Positions 37,422 through 47,727 of a stretch of DNA of 64,000 nucleotides are shown here, one piece after another (position 1 is the stretch's first letter; each line of letters opens with the position of its first letter). The notes beneath the pieces were generated by a model that worked only from the letters and a program-made list of their open reading frames with translations, did no database searches and was not told the origin of the DNA. Location: NCBI GenBank assembly GCA_963844055.1, contig CAWJMN010000002.1:248001-312000 (forward strand), in the 5' to 3' direction. The DNA is from CAWJMN01 sp963844055. GTDB lineage: Bacteria > Planctomycetota > Planctomycetia > Pirellulales > Pirellulaceae. A program made the position numbers and the translations under genes.

Positions 37422-40400
37422 TTACTTCTTTTTGGGCTCTACCTTGGGGGCAAAAACGGCCTGGAACAAACGGGCATACCAAGCGGGCTTGGGGGCAACA
37501 TGCTCCTTCTTGCCGCTGCCATCTCGTTCATCCGTCAGCCAGCGAACCACCACATAAAACACGGGCGTAAAGAAGATACCAAACAGAGTCACCCCCAGCA
37601 TTCCGCTAAATACCGCCACGCCCAGTGCTTGCCGCATCTCGGCACCGGCACCAACGGCCGTCACCAGCGGAACCACGCCCAAAATAAACGCCAGCGACGT
37701 CATCAAGATCGGACGCAAACGCAATCGGGATGCTTCAATGGCTGCCTCACGACGCGTACGCCCTTCATTGTCTTGCAGCTGCTTCGCAAACTCGACAATC
37801 AAGATCGCATTCTTACTCGCCAGACCAATTAGCACGACCAATCCGATCTGCGTAAAGATGTTGTTATCCATCCTCATGAGCCACACGCCCGCAATGGCTG
37901 CGAACAAGCACATCGGCACGATCAGCACCACCGCCATCGGCAAGGTCCAGCTTTCGTACTGACCTGCCAGCACGAGAAACACAAACACCGTTCCCAGGAC
38001 AAACACAAAAATCGCCGTATTACCTGCCAGCTTTTCCTGCAACGACAACTCGGTCCATTCATACGCCATCCCCTGCGGCAAAATCTCTTTCGCCGTTTGT
38101 TCGAGCTGCTGCATCGCCTGGCCCGAGCTGGCACCCGGCATGGTAATTCCCGTGACGTCCGCCGCGGGGAACATGTTGTAGTGAAACACGGTTGCAGGTC
38201 CCGAAGTTTGTTCCACCTTGATAAGCGTGGCTAGCGGCACCATCTTGCCGGTGGTGCTTCGCACTTTCAAATTGCCAATATCTTCTGGCGTCATTCGAAA
38301 TGGAGCATCCGCTTGCACGTTCACTTGCCAATTGCGTCCAAACAGCGTCAGGTCATTCGCGTAGGCCGAACCCAAGAACCCCTGGAGCGAATCAAAAATC
38401 TCGCTCAGCGGAACTCCCATCGACTTCGCCTTCGACCGATCCACCTCCAAATAGATCTGCGGCTGATCCACGCTAAAGGCCGTAAACGAAAAGACGATGA
38501 CGCCCCCTTTTCCAAGGCTCCCCATCGCAGCACCCATTACATTCTGGGTGGTCCCTTGCAACATTTCCAAACCCCAGTCACCACGATCTTGGATTTGCAT
38601 CTTCACGCCACCGGCATTTCCAATACCCGACACGGGGGGCGCATTGAAAACCATGATGTTGGCTTCTTCAATCTGCGAAAGCGCTGGCATGAGCTTGCCA
38701 ACCAAGGCCTGCGCCGACAGCGATTTATCCCGTCGCTCCGAAAACGGCTTAAGCGTTATGAACATGCCGCCAACGTTCGACACATTCGTATTGGATACCG
38801 CTGAAAAACCTGGGATACCTACCGTATGAATGATGCCATCCATTTTCATGGCAATGTCGTTCACACGCTGCAAGACGGCTTCTGTTTGATCCAGGTTAGC
38901 ACCTTCGGGCAGCGTTGCATTCACGATCAAATACCCTTGGTCTTGGTCGGGAATGAATCCCCCAGGAACAACGCGAAAGCCCGTATAGGTCAACCACATC
39001 AGCCCGACATACAACACCACCATGATCACCGAAATGCGAATCAGGCCCGCGACAATTCGGCCATAAATACCATTGACCACATCAAACGCGAGGTTGAACC
39101 CTCGCAAGAAGAAGCCCAGCACGCGATTGACAGGGATCGTCAGTAAAGTTCCTACAGCCCCAGCAATAAAAAATGTCGTCCACCAAGGAATCGACTGCTT
39201 GAGCGATTCCAGCGACAGCGAAATACCAATCTGATGACCCTCGCCATGCGGCAGCTCAATCTGCATGAGCTTTGCCAAATGGTGCGAGAAATAAACCGCC
39301 ATCACCCAGCCCACGATACTTCCCACGCCCCACCAAGGCAAAACCTCGGGCGTTTCCTCGGCATGATGACCATCCTCGTGCTTCTTATGAGCCTTCAAGA
39401 TCAGTGCACAACGGGCAGGCGTCATCGTCAAAGCGTTGAAAGCCGAGATGATCGTCGACGCCGCGATGGTGAGTGCGAACTGCCGATAGAACTGGCCGCT
39501 AATACCGGTAATAAAGCCGGTCGGAATGAACACAGCACTAAGCACTAGCGCAATTGCAATGACCGGGCCGGTAACTTCTTCCATCGCTTTTCGGGTCGCA
39601 TCGCGCGGGGTCATTCCCGTCGCGAGCCAGCGTTCCACATTTTCAATCACCACGATTGCATCATCAACGACGATACCAATCGCCAGCACCAAACCAAATA
39701 GCGACAGGTTGTTTAGCGAAAAGCCTAGCAGCGCCATCACGCCGAATGTACCAATCAGCGAAACGGGAACCTCGATCATCGGCAGAATGGTGGCCCGCCA
39801 ACTTTGCAAAAAGATGAGTACCACGATGAAAACCAGAATGAACGCTTCAAAGAGAGTCTTCTGCACGTCGGCGATGGACTCTTCCACGAAGATGGTCGTG
39901 TCGTACACGATTTCATAACCCACCCCTTCTGGAAAAGTCTCCTTCAGCAGCTTCATTTGGTCCTTCACCTTGTGCGCCGTGGTAACCGCATTACTTCCTG
40001 GCGTTGGAAAAACGGCGAGAAGCGCAGAAGGCTTACCATCCAAGGTGCTGCCCACGTCATAATTGCGGGCTCCAAGCTCAACACGGGCCACGTCCTTGAT
40101 CCGCGTGATCTCGCCATGCTCGCCGGTCTTGATGATGATGTCGGCGAACTGCTCTTCACTTGCCAAACGACCTTGCGTGTTGATCGTCAATTGAAAGTCC
40201 GGCAGATGGGGAATTGGCGGTTGCCCCACACGTCCTGCTGCTACTTGAACGTTTTGCTCTCGCAGCGAACGAACGATGTCCCCCACCGTCATATCGCGCG
40301 AAGAAAGCTTTTCCGGATCTACCCACACGCGCATGCTGTAGTCGCGGGCACCCAGGGTAAGCACATCGCCCACCCCTTCAATACGGGCCAGTGAATCCTT

Positions 40401-40889
40401 GATTTGAATCGCGGCAAAGTTACTTAAAAACAGCTGGTCCTTGGTGTCGTCGGGCGAAATCATATTCACCGCGAGCAAAATGCTGGACGACCGCTTCTTG
40501 GTAACCACACCTTGTCGTCGAACCTCTTCCGGCAACTTCGGAAGTGCGATGGCAACGCGGTTTTGCACCAGCACCTGGGCCATATCCAGATTCGTACCGA
40601 CTTTGAACGTCACATCCAGTGACATCTGACCATCATTGGTAGAACGGCTCGACATGTAGAGCATGTTCTCTACGCCGTTGACCTCTTGCTCGACGGGGGT
40701 TGCGACCGTTTCGGCAACGACCTTGGCATTGGCACCTGGATAAAACGCGGTGACGGAAACCGTCGGCGGAGCGATCTCAGGAAACTGCGCAATCGGCAGC
40801 CCCATCAGCGCGACACCACCCACGATCACAATGACAACCGACAGCACCGTTGCTAAAACCGGTCGATCAATGAAGAAATGCGAAAACAT
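37422..40889 (-). CDS. RND efflux pump permease (HAE1/AcrB-type)
   Basis: This 1155-residue resistance-nodulation-division transporter has an N-terminal FFIDRPVLATVLSVVIV helix and the usual paired large periplasmic loops. The proton-relay residues are kept: twin Asp in IGIVVDDAIVVIENVER (TM4) and Lys in GLASKNAILIVEFA (TM10). It is about 100 residues longer than AcrB. The extra length includes a His/Glu-rich stretch (KKHEDGHHAEETPEV) and additional hydrophobic segments between the two halves. It pumps hydrophobic compounds from the periplasm or membrane to the outside with an adaptor and a TolC-type channel. The adaptor gene is immediately upstream; no outer-membrane channel gene is adjacent. 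Confidence 0.95.
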   Translation of the reverse strand: MFSHFFIDRPVLATVLSVVIVIVGGVALMGLPIAQFPEIAPPTVSVTAFYPGANAKVVAETVATPVEQEVNGVENMLYMSSRSTNDGQMSLDVTFKVGTNLDMAQVLVQNRVAIALPKLPEEVRRQGVVTKKRSSSILLAVNMISPDDTKDQLFLSNFAAIQIKDSLARIEGVGDVLTLGARDYSMRVWVDPEKLSSRDMTVGDIVRSLREQNVQVAAGRVGQPPIPHLPDFQLTINTQGRLASEEQFADIIIKTGEHGEITRIKDVARVELGARNYDVGSTLDGKPSALLAVFPTPGSNAVTTAHKVKDQMKLLKETFPEGVGYEIVYDTTIFVEESIADVQKTLFEAFILVFIVVLIFLQSWRATILPMIEVPVSLIGTFGVMALLGFSLNNLSLFGLVLAIGIVVDDAIVVIENVERWLATGMTPRDATRKAMEEVTGPVIAIALVLSAVFIPTGFITGISGQFYRQFALTIAASTIISAFNALTMTPARCALILKAHKKHEDGHHAEETPEVLPWWGVGSIVGWVMAVYFSHHLAKLMQIELPHGEGHQIGISLSLESLKQSIPWWTTFFIAGAVGTLLTIPVNRVLGFFLRGFNLAFDVVNGIYGRIVAGLIRISVIMVVLYVGLMWLTYTGFRVVPGGFIPDQDQGYLIVNATLPEGANLDQTEAVLQRVNDIAMKMDGIIHTVGIPGFSAVSNTNVSNVGGMFITLKPFSERRDKSLSAQALVGKLMPALSQIEEANIMVFNAPPVSGIGNAGGVKMQIQDRGDWGLEMLQGTTQNVMGAAMGSLGKGGVIVFSFTAFSVDQPQIYLEVDRSKAKSMGVPLSEIFDSLQGFLGSAYANDLTLFGRNWQVNVQADAPFRMTPEDIGNLKVRSTTGKMVPLATLIKVEQTSGPATVFHYNMFPAADVTGITMPGASSGQAMQQLEQTAKEILPQGMAYEWTELSLQEKLAGNTAIFVFVLGTVFVFLVLAGQYESWTLPMAVVLIVPMCLFAAIAGVWLMRMDNNIFTQIGLVVLIGLASKNAILIVEFAKQLQDNEGRTRREAAIEASRLRLRPILMTSLAFILGVVPLVTAVGAGAEMRQALGVAVFSGMLGVTLFGIFFTPVFYVVVRWLTDERDGSGKKEHVAPKPAWYARLFQAVFAPKVEPKKK

Positions 40890-40958
40890 GAAACCCCCGA
40901 TTACTATCCGCCGAACGAAGTCCGATTTGACGATCCCCTCAAACGCTAAGTAAGCGTG

Positions 40959-42299
40959 TTAGGGCTTAGGAGCCGGACTTTCACTCTTGGCAGGCTCAGG
41001 TTTGGGTGGCGCCTCCACAACAGGAGCAGTTGTCGCACTCGCTTTGGCTGCCGCACTCGGTTCGACCGCATTCATTCGCTCAATCGCCTTCTTCTCATTT
41101 TGCAACGAGGCAGGCACTTCGAGTTCAATCATCTTGGGATCGACGGCCATTCCCGGACGTACTCGCGCCATGGCTGCGATGACAATCCGGTCTTTTTCAG
41201 TGACCCCTTCTTTCACAACGCGAAGCGAGTCTTTCAGCATACCCAGCTTGACCGGACGTTGTTCCACCAGGTTCTTGTCATTCAACACAAAGACGAACTT
41301 CTGCCCTTGCTGGGTTCCGACCGCACGTTCCGGAACCAAGAGCGCTGAGTAAACACCCGTCCCCGGCAATCGAACCCGGACAAACAGCCCTGGCTTTAGA
41401 TACTCGTCCTGATTCTTGAAGACACCGCGAGCAAGTACCGTTCCCGTGGATGCATCCACCCGATTGTCAATGAAGTCGACGTAGCCCTCCCGTGGATATC
41501 CCGTTTCATTGGCCAGGCCAATAAACATCGGCAGGCCAAACTCGCGAGCTCCCTTGCGTGAGCCATCGCCGCTCATCGATTGGTACTTCAGCATGTTCGC
41601 TTCGGAACAATCGCAGTACACATAGATAGGGTCGAGCGAGACAATCGTCGTCAGCAGCGTACCACCACCCCCTGCGCCCCCCGCAGAGACCAAGTTCCCC
41701 TCAGTAATCAAGCGACGGCTAATCCGCCCAGAAATCGGTGCCTTGATTTCTGTGAAGTTCAAATCGAGGGCCGCATGGTCCAGCGCAGCCTGCGCGGCCA
41801 TCAATTCCCCTTCGACTTCGGCGCGATCGCCCAAAGTCTTGTCGTATTCTTGGCGAGAGGCAGCGTTCGTCTTAATCAAACTAGAGATACGATCTACATC
41901 GGATTGCAAACGATCGCGCCGCGCCTTCAGCCGCGTCACATCGCCGTCGGCACGATTCTTTTCTGCGACGTAGGGGCGAGGATCGATCGTGAACAGCAAG
42001 TCGCCTTGCTGAACAATCTGCGAATCCACGAAATGGATTTTGTCGAGATAGCCACTTACCCGCGCCCGGATCTCGACCGACTGAATGGCATCGGTGCGGC
42101 CGGTGTACTCGTCGAAGTCGATCGAGTCTTTGACCACCAAGGGGTGAGCGACGGAGAACGTCGGTGGTGGAGGTGAATCTTTCGCCCCTGGTGTCGCTTG
42201 TCCGCGGCAGCCAAGTACCTGGCTAAGCAAGACAACACTCGCCAAGACCGCCCACCAAGAACGACGCCCACTGACATTACGATTCTGCAAACTGCGCAT
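40959..42299 (-). CDS. RND pump periplasmic adaptor lipoprotein (AcrA-type)
   Basis: The membrane-fusion protein is 446 residues from ATG 42299, with AGGGGGC 7 bases upstream. A lipobox LSQVLGC ends at about residue 31. A lipoyl/barrel-sandwich half motif follows (IRARVSGYLDKIHF), then a coiled-coil hairpin (about 115-180) and a second half (FTEIKAPISGRISRRLI). The end is a Pro/Ala/Lys-rich tail after about residue 405. Adaptors bridge the RND permease to the outer-membrane channel. Permease and adaptor are separated by 69 bases, and the adaptor is first. The long disordered C-terminal tail is unusual for AcrA. Confidence 0.93.
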   Translation of the reverse strand: MRSLQNRNVSGRRSWWAVLASVVLLSQVLGCRGQATPGAKDSPPPPTFSVAHPLVVKDSIDFDEYTGRTDAIQSVEIRARVSGYLDKIHFVDSQIVQQGDLLFTIDPRPYVAEKNRADGDVTRLKARRDRLQSDVDRISSLIKTNAASRQEYDKTLGDRAEVEGELMAAQAALDHAALDLNFTEIKAPISGRISRRLITEGNLVSAGGAGGGGTLLTTIVSLDPIYVYCDCSEANMLKYQSMSGDGSRKGAREFGLPMFIGLANETGYPREGYVDFIDNRVDASTGTVLARGVFKNQDEYLKPGLFVRVRLPGTGVYSALLVPERAVGTQQGQKFVFVLNDKNLVEQRPVKLGMLKDSLRVVKEGVTEKDRIVIAAMARVRPGMAVDPKMIELEVPASLQNEKKAIERMNAVEPSAAAKASATTAPVVEAPPKPEPAKSESPAPKP

Positions 42300-42361
42300 C
42301 AAAAAGCCCCCTGCCGGCTGATTCGGAGTATTCCAACTCCTAATCTAAGGGGAGGCACATT

Positions 42362-42394
42362 TCCCTCGCAAGTACCTAGAGCACTTGCAAGGGA
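42362..42394. terminator. Strong hairpin between glyA and the RND operon
   Basis: Arms TCCCTCGCAAGT and ACTTGCAAGGGA form a 12-bp stem with one G-T pair around a 9-base loop. No T tract follows on either strand, so it may be a factor-dependent terminator or an mRNA-stabilising hairpin for glyA. Confidence 0.4.
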
Positions 42395-42425
42395 GCGCAA
42401 ATTGACTTAACACTCGTGCGCGGCG

Positions 42426-43688
42426 TTAAGTGGAACCAGCATCTTCCAGGGCAGCCGCAGGAACTGGGAACTGCGTGCAGAGGGCAACGATCTCGGCCCG
42501 AATGCGGCCATGCAGCGCCTCATCCGTTGGGTTTTTCAGCGAGCTGAGAATCCAACCGCCAATCCTTTTCATCTCGTCAACACCCATCCCACGGGTAGTG
42601 AGAGCAGGTGTTCCGATCCGAACGCCCGAGGGGTCCATCGGCTTGCGAGTGTCGTAAGGAATCATGTTCATGTTGACGGTGATGCCGCAACGTTCCAAAA
42701 CTTCGGTCGCCAACTTGCCACCGATGCCAAGGGTCGTCACATCCACCAGCATCAGGTGATTGTCGGTGCCGCCGCTTACCAGCTTTAGGCCGCCCGCCAT
42801 CAGCGTATCGGCCAAGGTCTTGGCGTTATCGATAATCGCCTTGCCATACGCCTTGAATTCTGGCGAGAGGGCTTCACCAAAGCAGACAGCCTTGCCGGCA
42901 ATGATGTGCATCAGGGGACCACCCTGAATACCTGGGAAGACGTTACGATCAACGTCCTTCGCATATTCTTGGCGGCAAAGGATCAAGCCCGAACGTGGAC
43001 CACGCAGCGTCTTGTGCGTCGTGCTGGTCACAAAGTCGGCGTAAGGAACAGGACTGTTATGAACGCCAGCAGCAACCAGACCTGCATAGTGAGCCATGTC
43101 TACAAACAGTTTGGCCCCGACTTCTGCGGCAATTTCCGCAAATTTGTCGTGAGGAATCTCGCGTGGATAAGCACTGGCACCGGCGACGATTAGCTTGGGC
43201 TTGTGCTCACGAGCCAGCTTGGCGATCTGATCAAAGTCGAGGCGATTCGTATCTGGAGTAACGCCGTAGCTAAAGAACTTGTAGAGCCGGCCGGAAACAT
43301 TCAGCTTCATGCCGTGCGTCAAGTGACCGCCGTGGGCTAGGTCCAAACCAAGCACCGTATCGCCTGGCTCAATCACCGAAAGGTACACAGCTTGGTTGGC
43401 CTGGGAACCGCTGTGCGGCTGGACGTTGGCATGGTCCGCGCCGAATAGCTGCTTGGCACGATCACGAGCCAAATTCTCAATCACATCGACATGTTCGCAA
43501 CCGCCGTAATAACGACGGCCGGGATAGCCTTCGGCATATTTGTTGGTCAGCACGCTTCCTGCTGCCTGCATGACGGCCACGCTCGTGTAATTTTCGCTGG
43601 CGATCATCTCCAGCCCGTCTTGTTGACGCTGGGCTTCGGCTTCGATGGCATTAAAGACGGCGGGATCTTGTTGCTGCAGGATGTTCAT
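42426..43688 (-). CDS. glyA: Serine hydroxymethyltransferase
   Basis: GlyA interconverts serine and glycine, charging tetrahydrofolate with one carbon, and is cytosolic and PLP-dependent. The protein is about 420 residues from ATG 43688 ([20 protein letters not shown]), typical family length. The family EMIASEN block is near 28, [12 protein letters not shown] near 60, and [17 protein letters not shown] [15 protein letters not shown] near 91. The PLP Lys lies in [13 protein letters not shown] near 230. An in-frame start at 43784 would add 32 non-family residues. No clear Shine-Dalgarno precedes 43688; instead CAAGTTTC occurs twice in the 32 bases upstream. Confidence 0.95.
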   Translation of the reverse strand: MNILQQQDPAVFNAIEAEAQRQQDGLEMIASENYTSVAVMQAAGSVLTNKYAEGYPGRRYYGGCEHVDVIENLARDRAKQLFGADHANVQPHSGSQANQAVYLSVIEPGDTVLGLDLAHGGHLTHGMKLNVSGRLYKFFSYGVTPDTNRLDFDQIAKLAREHKPKLIVAGASAYPREIPHDKFAEIAAEVGAKLFVDMAHYAGLVAAGVHNSPVPYADFVTSTTHKTLRGPRSGLILCRQEYAKDVDRNVFPGIQGGPLMHIIAGKAVCFGEALSPEFKAYGKAIIDNAKTLADTLMAGGLKLVSGGTDNHLMLVDVTTLGIGGKLATEVLERCGITVNMNMIPYDTRKPMDPSGVRIGTPALTTRGMGVDEMKRIGGWILSSLKNPTDEALHGRIRAEIVALCTQFPVPAAALEDAGST

Positions 43689-44158
43689 AGAGAAACTTGT
43701 CTGAAAGGAAACTTGCCTCAAATAAACGAAATGCGTCATCCCCGCCGGGAAGAGCCTGAGAAACTCCACCGTTGCGGTAGCCAACCCTCAAAAAACCTTA
43801 GCGTGGCCAAGCTTTTTCAGGGGCTGGGCAACGGGTGCTTCCGTGCTCGGTGGCCCACGAGAAAAGACTATTGTCAAAACCAGAAAACAGGTCGTCAATG
43901 GGCGGCAAACCCGCCTGAGCCTAGGTAACCGCGAAACTATGCGGAAACCTCACGATTTCGTGGCTAGAAATTCGCCAAATCTTGTCATTTTTGAACGACG
44001 GTATAGTCCTACGACCCTGTGGATTCGGCAGTGGAGCCCAAACGCCCCTCTAGCAAGTGATGGCCAAACCGGCAAATTCCCTTCGCTATTTCGGTTTGCG
44101 TACGGCCTACTTACCTGCCAAGTCGTGCTGGTCTGCCGATTGACGAAAGCCGTCTCGC
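43689..44158. other. glyA leader and divergent intergenic region
   Basis: No gene-like frame is seen over 470 bases. Read towards glyA, a possible leader at about 43700-43812 contains a T-rich stretch, a 6-bp hairpin CTACCG-CAA-CGGTGG, then TTTCTCAGGC, a second short hairpin TCCC-GGCG-GGGA, and the repeated CAAGTTTC. I could not match it to a known riboswitch consensus. The other side holds the promoter of the kinase gene. Confidence 0.4.
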
Positions 44159-45853
44159 ATGTTGCCTGCGACCTCCCAACAACTGATGGACTTGATCCGG
44201 CGAAGCGAACTCGCCAGCGAGAGTGTCGTTGATCGGTGGAACGTGCAGTACTTATCTCAGGACATGCCACTGGATGACTTTTGCGAATGCTTAAGAAAAG
44301 AGGCGGTCCTTTCTGACTGGCAACTCTCTCAGCTACTGGAAGGAAAGTCGCGCGGCTTCTTTCTGGGGAAGTACAAGATCATTCGGCAACTTGGTGCGGG
44401 AGCGATGGGAGCGGTGTTCCTGGCGGAGCATCGGCAGATGAAGCATCATGTGGCGATTAAGGTTCTTGCCAAACGACTGCTGGGAAAAGACCGACACCTG
44501 CTTCGCTTTGAAAAAGAAGCACAGGCAGCTGTACGGGTTAATCATCCGCGGATTGTGCGTGCGTTTGACCTAGACCATGTTGGCGACATTCACTTTTTGG
44601 TCATGGAGTATGTCGATGGCCAAACGTTGCAGCATCTGATTTTGCGTGAAGGGCCGCTTTCTGTACCACTGGCGATTTCGTTCACGCGGCAGATTGCAGA
44701 AGGACTAGCCGCCGCTCATCAGGGGCAACTCATTCATCGTGACATCAAGCCCGCCAATATTCTGATTGACCCGCAGAAGCAGGTGCACATTCTCGACCTG
44801 GGCCTAGCGCGGATTTTAGACGACGATGAAGAGTCTTCGCTGACGCTGATTAATGGCTCGCGCATGATCGGCACCGTGGACTATCTTGCGCCAGAGCAAG
44901 CAATGGATTGCCATCACATCGATGGACGAGCCGATCTCTATAGTTTGGGCTGCACACTTTTCTATATGCTAACGGGGCAACCACCGTTTGCCGACGGAAC
45001 GATTCCGCAGCGGATACTAGCGCATCAATCGCAATTGCCACGCGACCTTTGCGACCTGCGAAGCGATTGCCCGGCGGACCTCTCTCGGATCTGTTTTAAA
45101 CTGCTGGCGAAATCTCCTGCTGATCGATATGCCTCGGCCAGCGCACTTATCGAAGCCATCGACCTGCACCTTGCCGAGAAAAATGGGACCGGCACTCGAT
45201 TAGCAATCGTACCTGAAGTTCGCATCACGCCCCCATCTCAAGATGACTCGCTGCTGCAACTGGCGCCGGAAGATACGGCCGATCGAGTGCAATCGGGCGA
45301 ATGGAAATCTCAGGCGATGGCCAACCGGTCTGCCATCCTTGCCCCCAGAACTGGTGCCACGCCGACAAACCTCCATTTACAGCCCAAGCCTCTACCCAAA
45401 AAACCAAGCGTTCCTTCTTCTTCAAATCCTTTGGGATCGGGATCACCTGATCTGTTTGGCGACTTGGATTCGTTCATGGCGGCCAGTAGCGGAGGAGCAA
45501 CTTCCTGGAGTGATCGACAGTTAGCTCCTGCTCTTTCTTTTTCATCGAGTTCCCGTGCAGGAAGCCGAAGCGGCTCGGGGAGTAGTTCATCCGGCGAAGG
45601 AACTGCCGGCGACGCCATGACAAGGGCGAGAAACGAACTTGCCGAGTGCGGCGTTTCCTGGCGCGATCGTTTACTGAAAATGGTGGCCGAGCGTGGCGAT
45701 GGCCCCGGCGGCCTTTCTTACTCGCTTTGGTTTTTGATCTTTTTTGGCGTAGTCAGCGGACTGACCTTGGCCGGGGTTGCCCTAGTGACCGTTCGCAGCC
45801 TGAAGACTCCGGAAATCAAGCAGCAAAACTTCGAGACATCCCAGAAATCTTGA
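44159..45853 (+). CDS. Membrane-anchored Ser/Thr protein kinase (planctomycete type)
   Basis: The 564-residue protein has an N-terminal helical extension (about 1-70), then a Hanks-type kinase domain. Glycine loop GAGAMGAV is near 80, VAIKVLAK Lys near 102, HRDIKPANIL near 192, DLGLA near 210 (DLG where DFG is usual), and TVDYLAPEQA near 240. A long Ser/Pro/Gly-rich linker follows (about 350-500), with one membrane helix near 520-545 (FLIFFGVVSGLTLAGVALV). It phosphorylates proteins on Ser/Thr on the cytoplasmic side. Here only a short tail lies beyond the helix, so there is no visible external sensor domain. It is transcribed alone, divergent from glyA. Confidence 0.92.
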   Translation: MLPATSQQLMDLIRRSELASESVVDRWNVQYLSQDMPLDDFCECLRKEAVLSDWQLSQLLEGKSRGFFLGKYKIIRQLGAGAMGAVFLAEHRQMKHHVAIKVLAKRLLGKDRHLLRFEKEAQAAVRVNHPRIVRAFDLDHVGDIHFLVMEYVDGQTLQHLILREGPLSVPLAISFTRQIAEGLAAAHQGQLIHRDIKPANILIDPQKQVHILDLGLARILDDDEESSLTLINGSRMIGTVDYLAPEQAMDCHHIDGRADLYSLGCTLFYMLTGQPPFADGTIPQRILAHQSQLPRDLCDLRSDCPADLSRICFKLLAKSPADRYASASALIEAIDLHLAEKNGTGTRLAIVPEVRITPPSQDDSLLQLAPEDTADRVQSGEWKSQAMANRSAILAPRTGATPTNLHLQPKPLPKKPSVPSSSNPLGSGSPDLFGDLDSFMAASSGGATSWSDRQLAPALSFSSSSRAGSRSGSGSSSSGEGTAGDAMTRARNELAECGVSWRDRLLKMVAERGDGPGGLSYSLWFLIFFGVVSGLTLAGVALVTVRSLKTPEIKQQNFETSQKS

Positions 45854-46127
45854 GCCAGGGGCTAGGCAGCGGCCAAATGTCTAGTGACCAGACGTGTCAC
45901 AAGCACTTATTTACAAGTTATTAAATAGATTGACTTTGCGACTTTTTTGCAAAATGCGGATTGAACCAGCCCCTGCGGACTCCTAAGCTTGGGACGTGCG
46001 AGAAAAAGTGGATGGTAGTTGGGTTTGGTAACGAAGTGGGCCAGATGGTACCATCCGTTTCCAGCGACATTTGCATAGGCAAACGCTCGCACGACCTATG
46101 AAGCAGAAATTTAAGGGAGTATGACAA

Positions 46128-47486
46128 ATGGCAGGCTTTCGCAAACAGTTGGCGGGCATCTTTGTATTGGGAGGGTGCGCCCTCGTGGGGGGGAGCCTGC
46201 TTTGGAATTCGCCCCTTTCGGGAAAGGCCCCCGACAAGGTGACGGACAAGTCCAATCTCGCCACCATCGAAGCTAAAAAGGGAGAGTGGTCTCGTTGGCG
46301 CGGCCCTAACCTGGATGGTATCTCGGCAGAGTCCAATTTGCTGAAGTCCTGGCCTGAAGAGGGCCCTGAGCTCGCTTGGCAGGCGAACGGCTTTGGTGGC
46401 GGCTATTCCTCCGTCGCGGTCGCAGGGGGCCAGATTTTTACGATGGGAAAACTCGATGGCAAAAACTGCCTGATTGCGGCAGACACCGAAAAAGGTGACA
46501 TCCGCTGGAAGACGCCCATTGGTGGCGGCGGTGATCCTAACTGCACGCCTACGGTAGACGGCGACAAGGTTTACGGAGTCAGCCTTGATGGTGACCTGGC
46601 CTGTGTGAATGCGGCCGACGGGAAGGTTGTTTGGCAAAAGAACTATGCCAAAGACTTTGATGGCAAGATGATGAGTGGCTGGGGCTTTAGTGAGTCGCCC
46701 CTGATCGATGGCGATCGCCTGATCTGCACGCCAGGAGGCAATGACGCCCTTTTGGCAGCGCTGGACAAAAAGACGGGGGAGGTCATTTGGAAGACGAAGG
46801 TGCCAGCGCCGCTAGGAAACAAGGGAGGCGACGGCGCGGGCTACGCGTCGATCGTGATTGGGAAGTTTGGTGGTGTGAAGCAGTACGTCACCCTCGTAGG
46901 ACGTGGAGTCGTTGGGGTCAACGCAGCTACCGGCGAGCTGCTGTGGTCTTACAACCCCGTTGCTAACGGTACGGCCAATATTCCTACTCCGATCATTAGC
47001 GGCAACTTTGTATTTTGCAGCAGCGGATATGGCGACGGCGGAACGGCCTTGCTGAAGATTAGCAAGAAGGGGAAAGAGTTTAATGCCCAAGAGGTTTACT
47101 ACTTCCCTGCCAACAAGATGCAAAACCATCACGGCGGCATGGTGCTGGTCGGCAAGAATGTTTTCATGGGTCACGGGCACAACCAAGGATTCCCTTTGTG
47201 TGTGAACCTGGAAAGTGGCGCCGACCTGTGGCGTCCCGGGCGCGGCCCCGGCGGTGGATCAGCCGCAGTTGCCTATGCCGATGGAAACCTCTACTTCCGC
47301 TACCAAGATGGCACGATGTCGCTGATCGCTGCGGACCCTAAGAAGTACGAAGTACGTGGGAAGTTCACCACAAAGACAAAGAACGGCGAAGGCTGGGCGC
47401 ATCCCGTGATTGCGGGCGGAATGCTGTACTTGCGGGATCAGAACGATCTGCTGTGCTATGACGTACGCAACAAGTCAGGCAAGTAG
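46128..47486 (+). CDS. Exported PQQ-like beta-propeller repeat protein
   Basis: The 452-residue protein has a signal peptide (hydrophobic 10-27). WSRWRGPNLDGIS (near 55) follows, the phrase that opens planctomycete PQQ-propeller proteins, then repeated blade motifs such as LIAADTEKGDIRWKTPIGG and VNAATGELLWSYNPV. The PQQ dehydrogenase active-site residues and Cys-Cys were not seen, so it is probably a structural or binding propeller rather than a dehydrogenase. AAGGGAG lies upstream of ATG 46128. A hairpin terminator follows the stop. Confidence 0.85.
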   Translation: MAGFRKQLAGIFVLGGCALVGGSLLWNSPLSGKAPDKVTDKSNLATIEAKKGEWSRWRGPNLDGISAESNLLKSWPEEGPELAWQANGFGGGYSSVAVAGGQIFTMGKLDGKNCLIAADTEKGDIRWKTPIGGGGDPNCTPTVDGDKVYGVSLDGDLACVNAADGKVVWQKNYAKDFDGKMMSGWGFSESPLIDGDRLICTPGGNDALLAALDKKTGEVIWKTKVPAPLGNKGGDGAGYASIVIGKFGGVKQYVTLVGRGVVGVNAATGELLWSYNPVANGTANIPTPIISGNFVFCSSGYGDGGTALLKISKKGKEFNAQEVYYFPANKMQNHHGGMVLVGKNVFMGHGHNQGFPLCVNLESGADLWRPGRGPGGGSAAVAYADGNLYFRYQDGTMSLIAADPKKYEVRGKFTTKTKNGEGWAHPVIAGGMLYLRDQNDLLCYDVRNKSGK

Positions 47487-47526
47487 CAAGCGGCTTGTCG
47501 AGTTGCTTTGCGAGGTTAGAAATGCG

Positions 47527-47555
47527 TTGCCCCGGTATTTTTGCCGGGGCAATTT
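47527..47555 (+). terminator. Terminator after the beta-propeller gene
   Basis: 9-bp perfect arms TTGCCCCGG / CCGGGGCAA with an 8-base loop, about 40 bases after the stop, followed by TTT only. Confidence 0.65.
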
Positions 47556-47727
47556 GCGTTGGTGGGTGGTAAAGGCGAGTGGCGAGCACTTTTTTCGCAC
47601 GATTTCGGAACTGGCAAAGGCTTTTGACCAGCCGGGCGTCGATGACACGAGATAGCAGATCAAGGGTCTATTGGCATTTTCAGTAGCCTCGCATATTTTC
47701 GGTGCCAACACTGAGGAAAACTGCATT

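Noticed and set aside
41580..42176. 198-codon plus-strand frame in the adaptor gene
   Set aside because: Antisense shadow of the RND adaptor coding region.
43690..43812. Known glycine or SAM riboswitch before glyA
   Set aside because: The conserved glycine aptamer and SAM-I core sequences are not present, so only an unassigned leader is reported.
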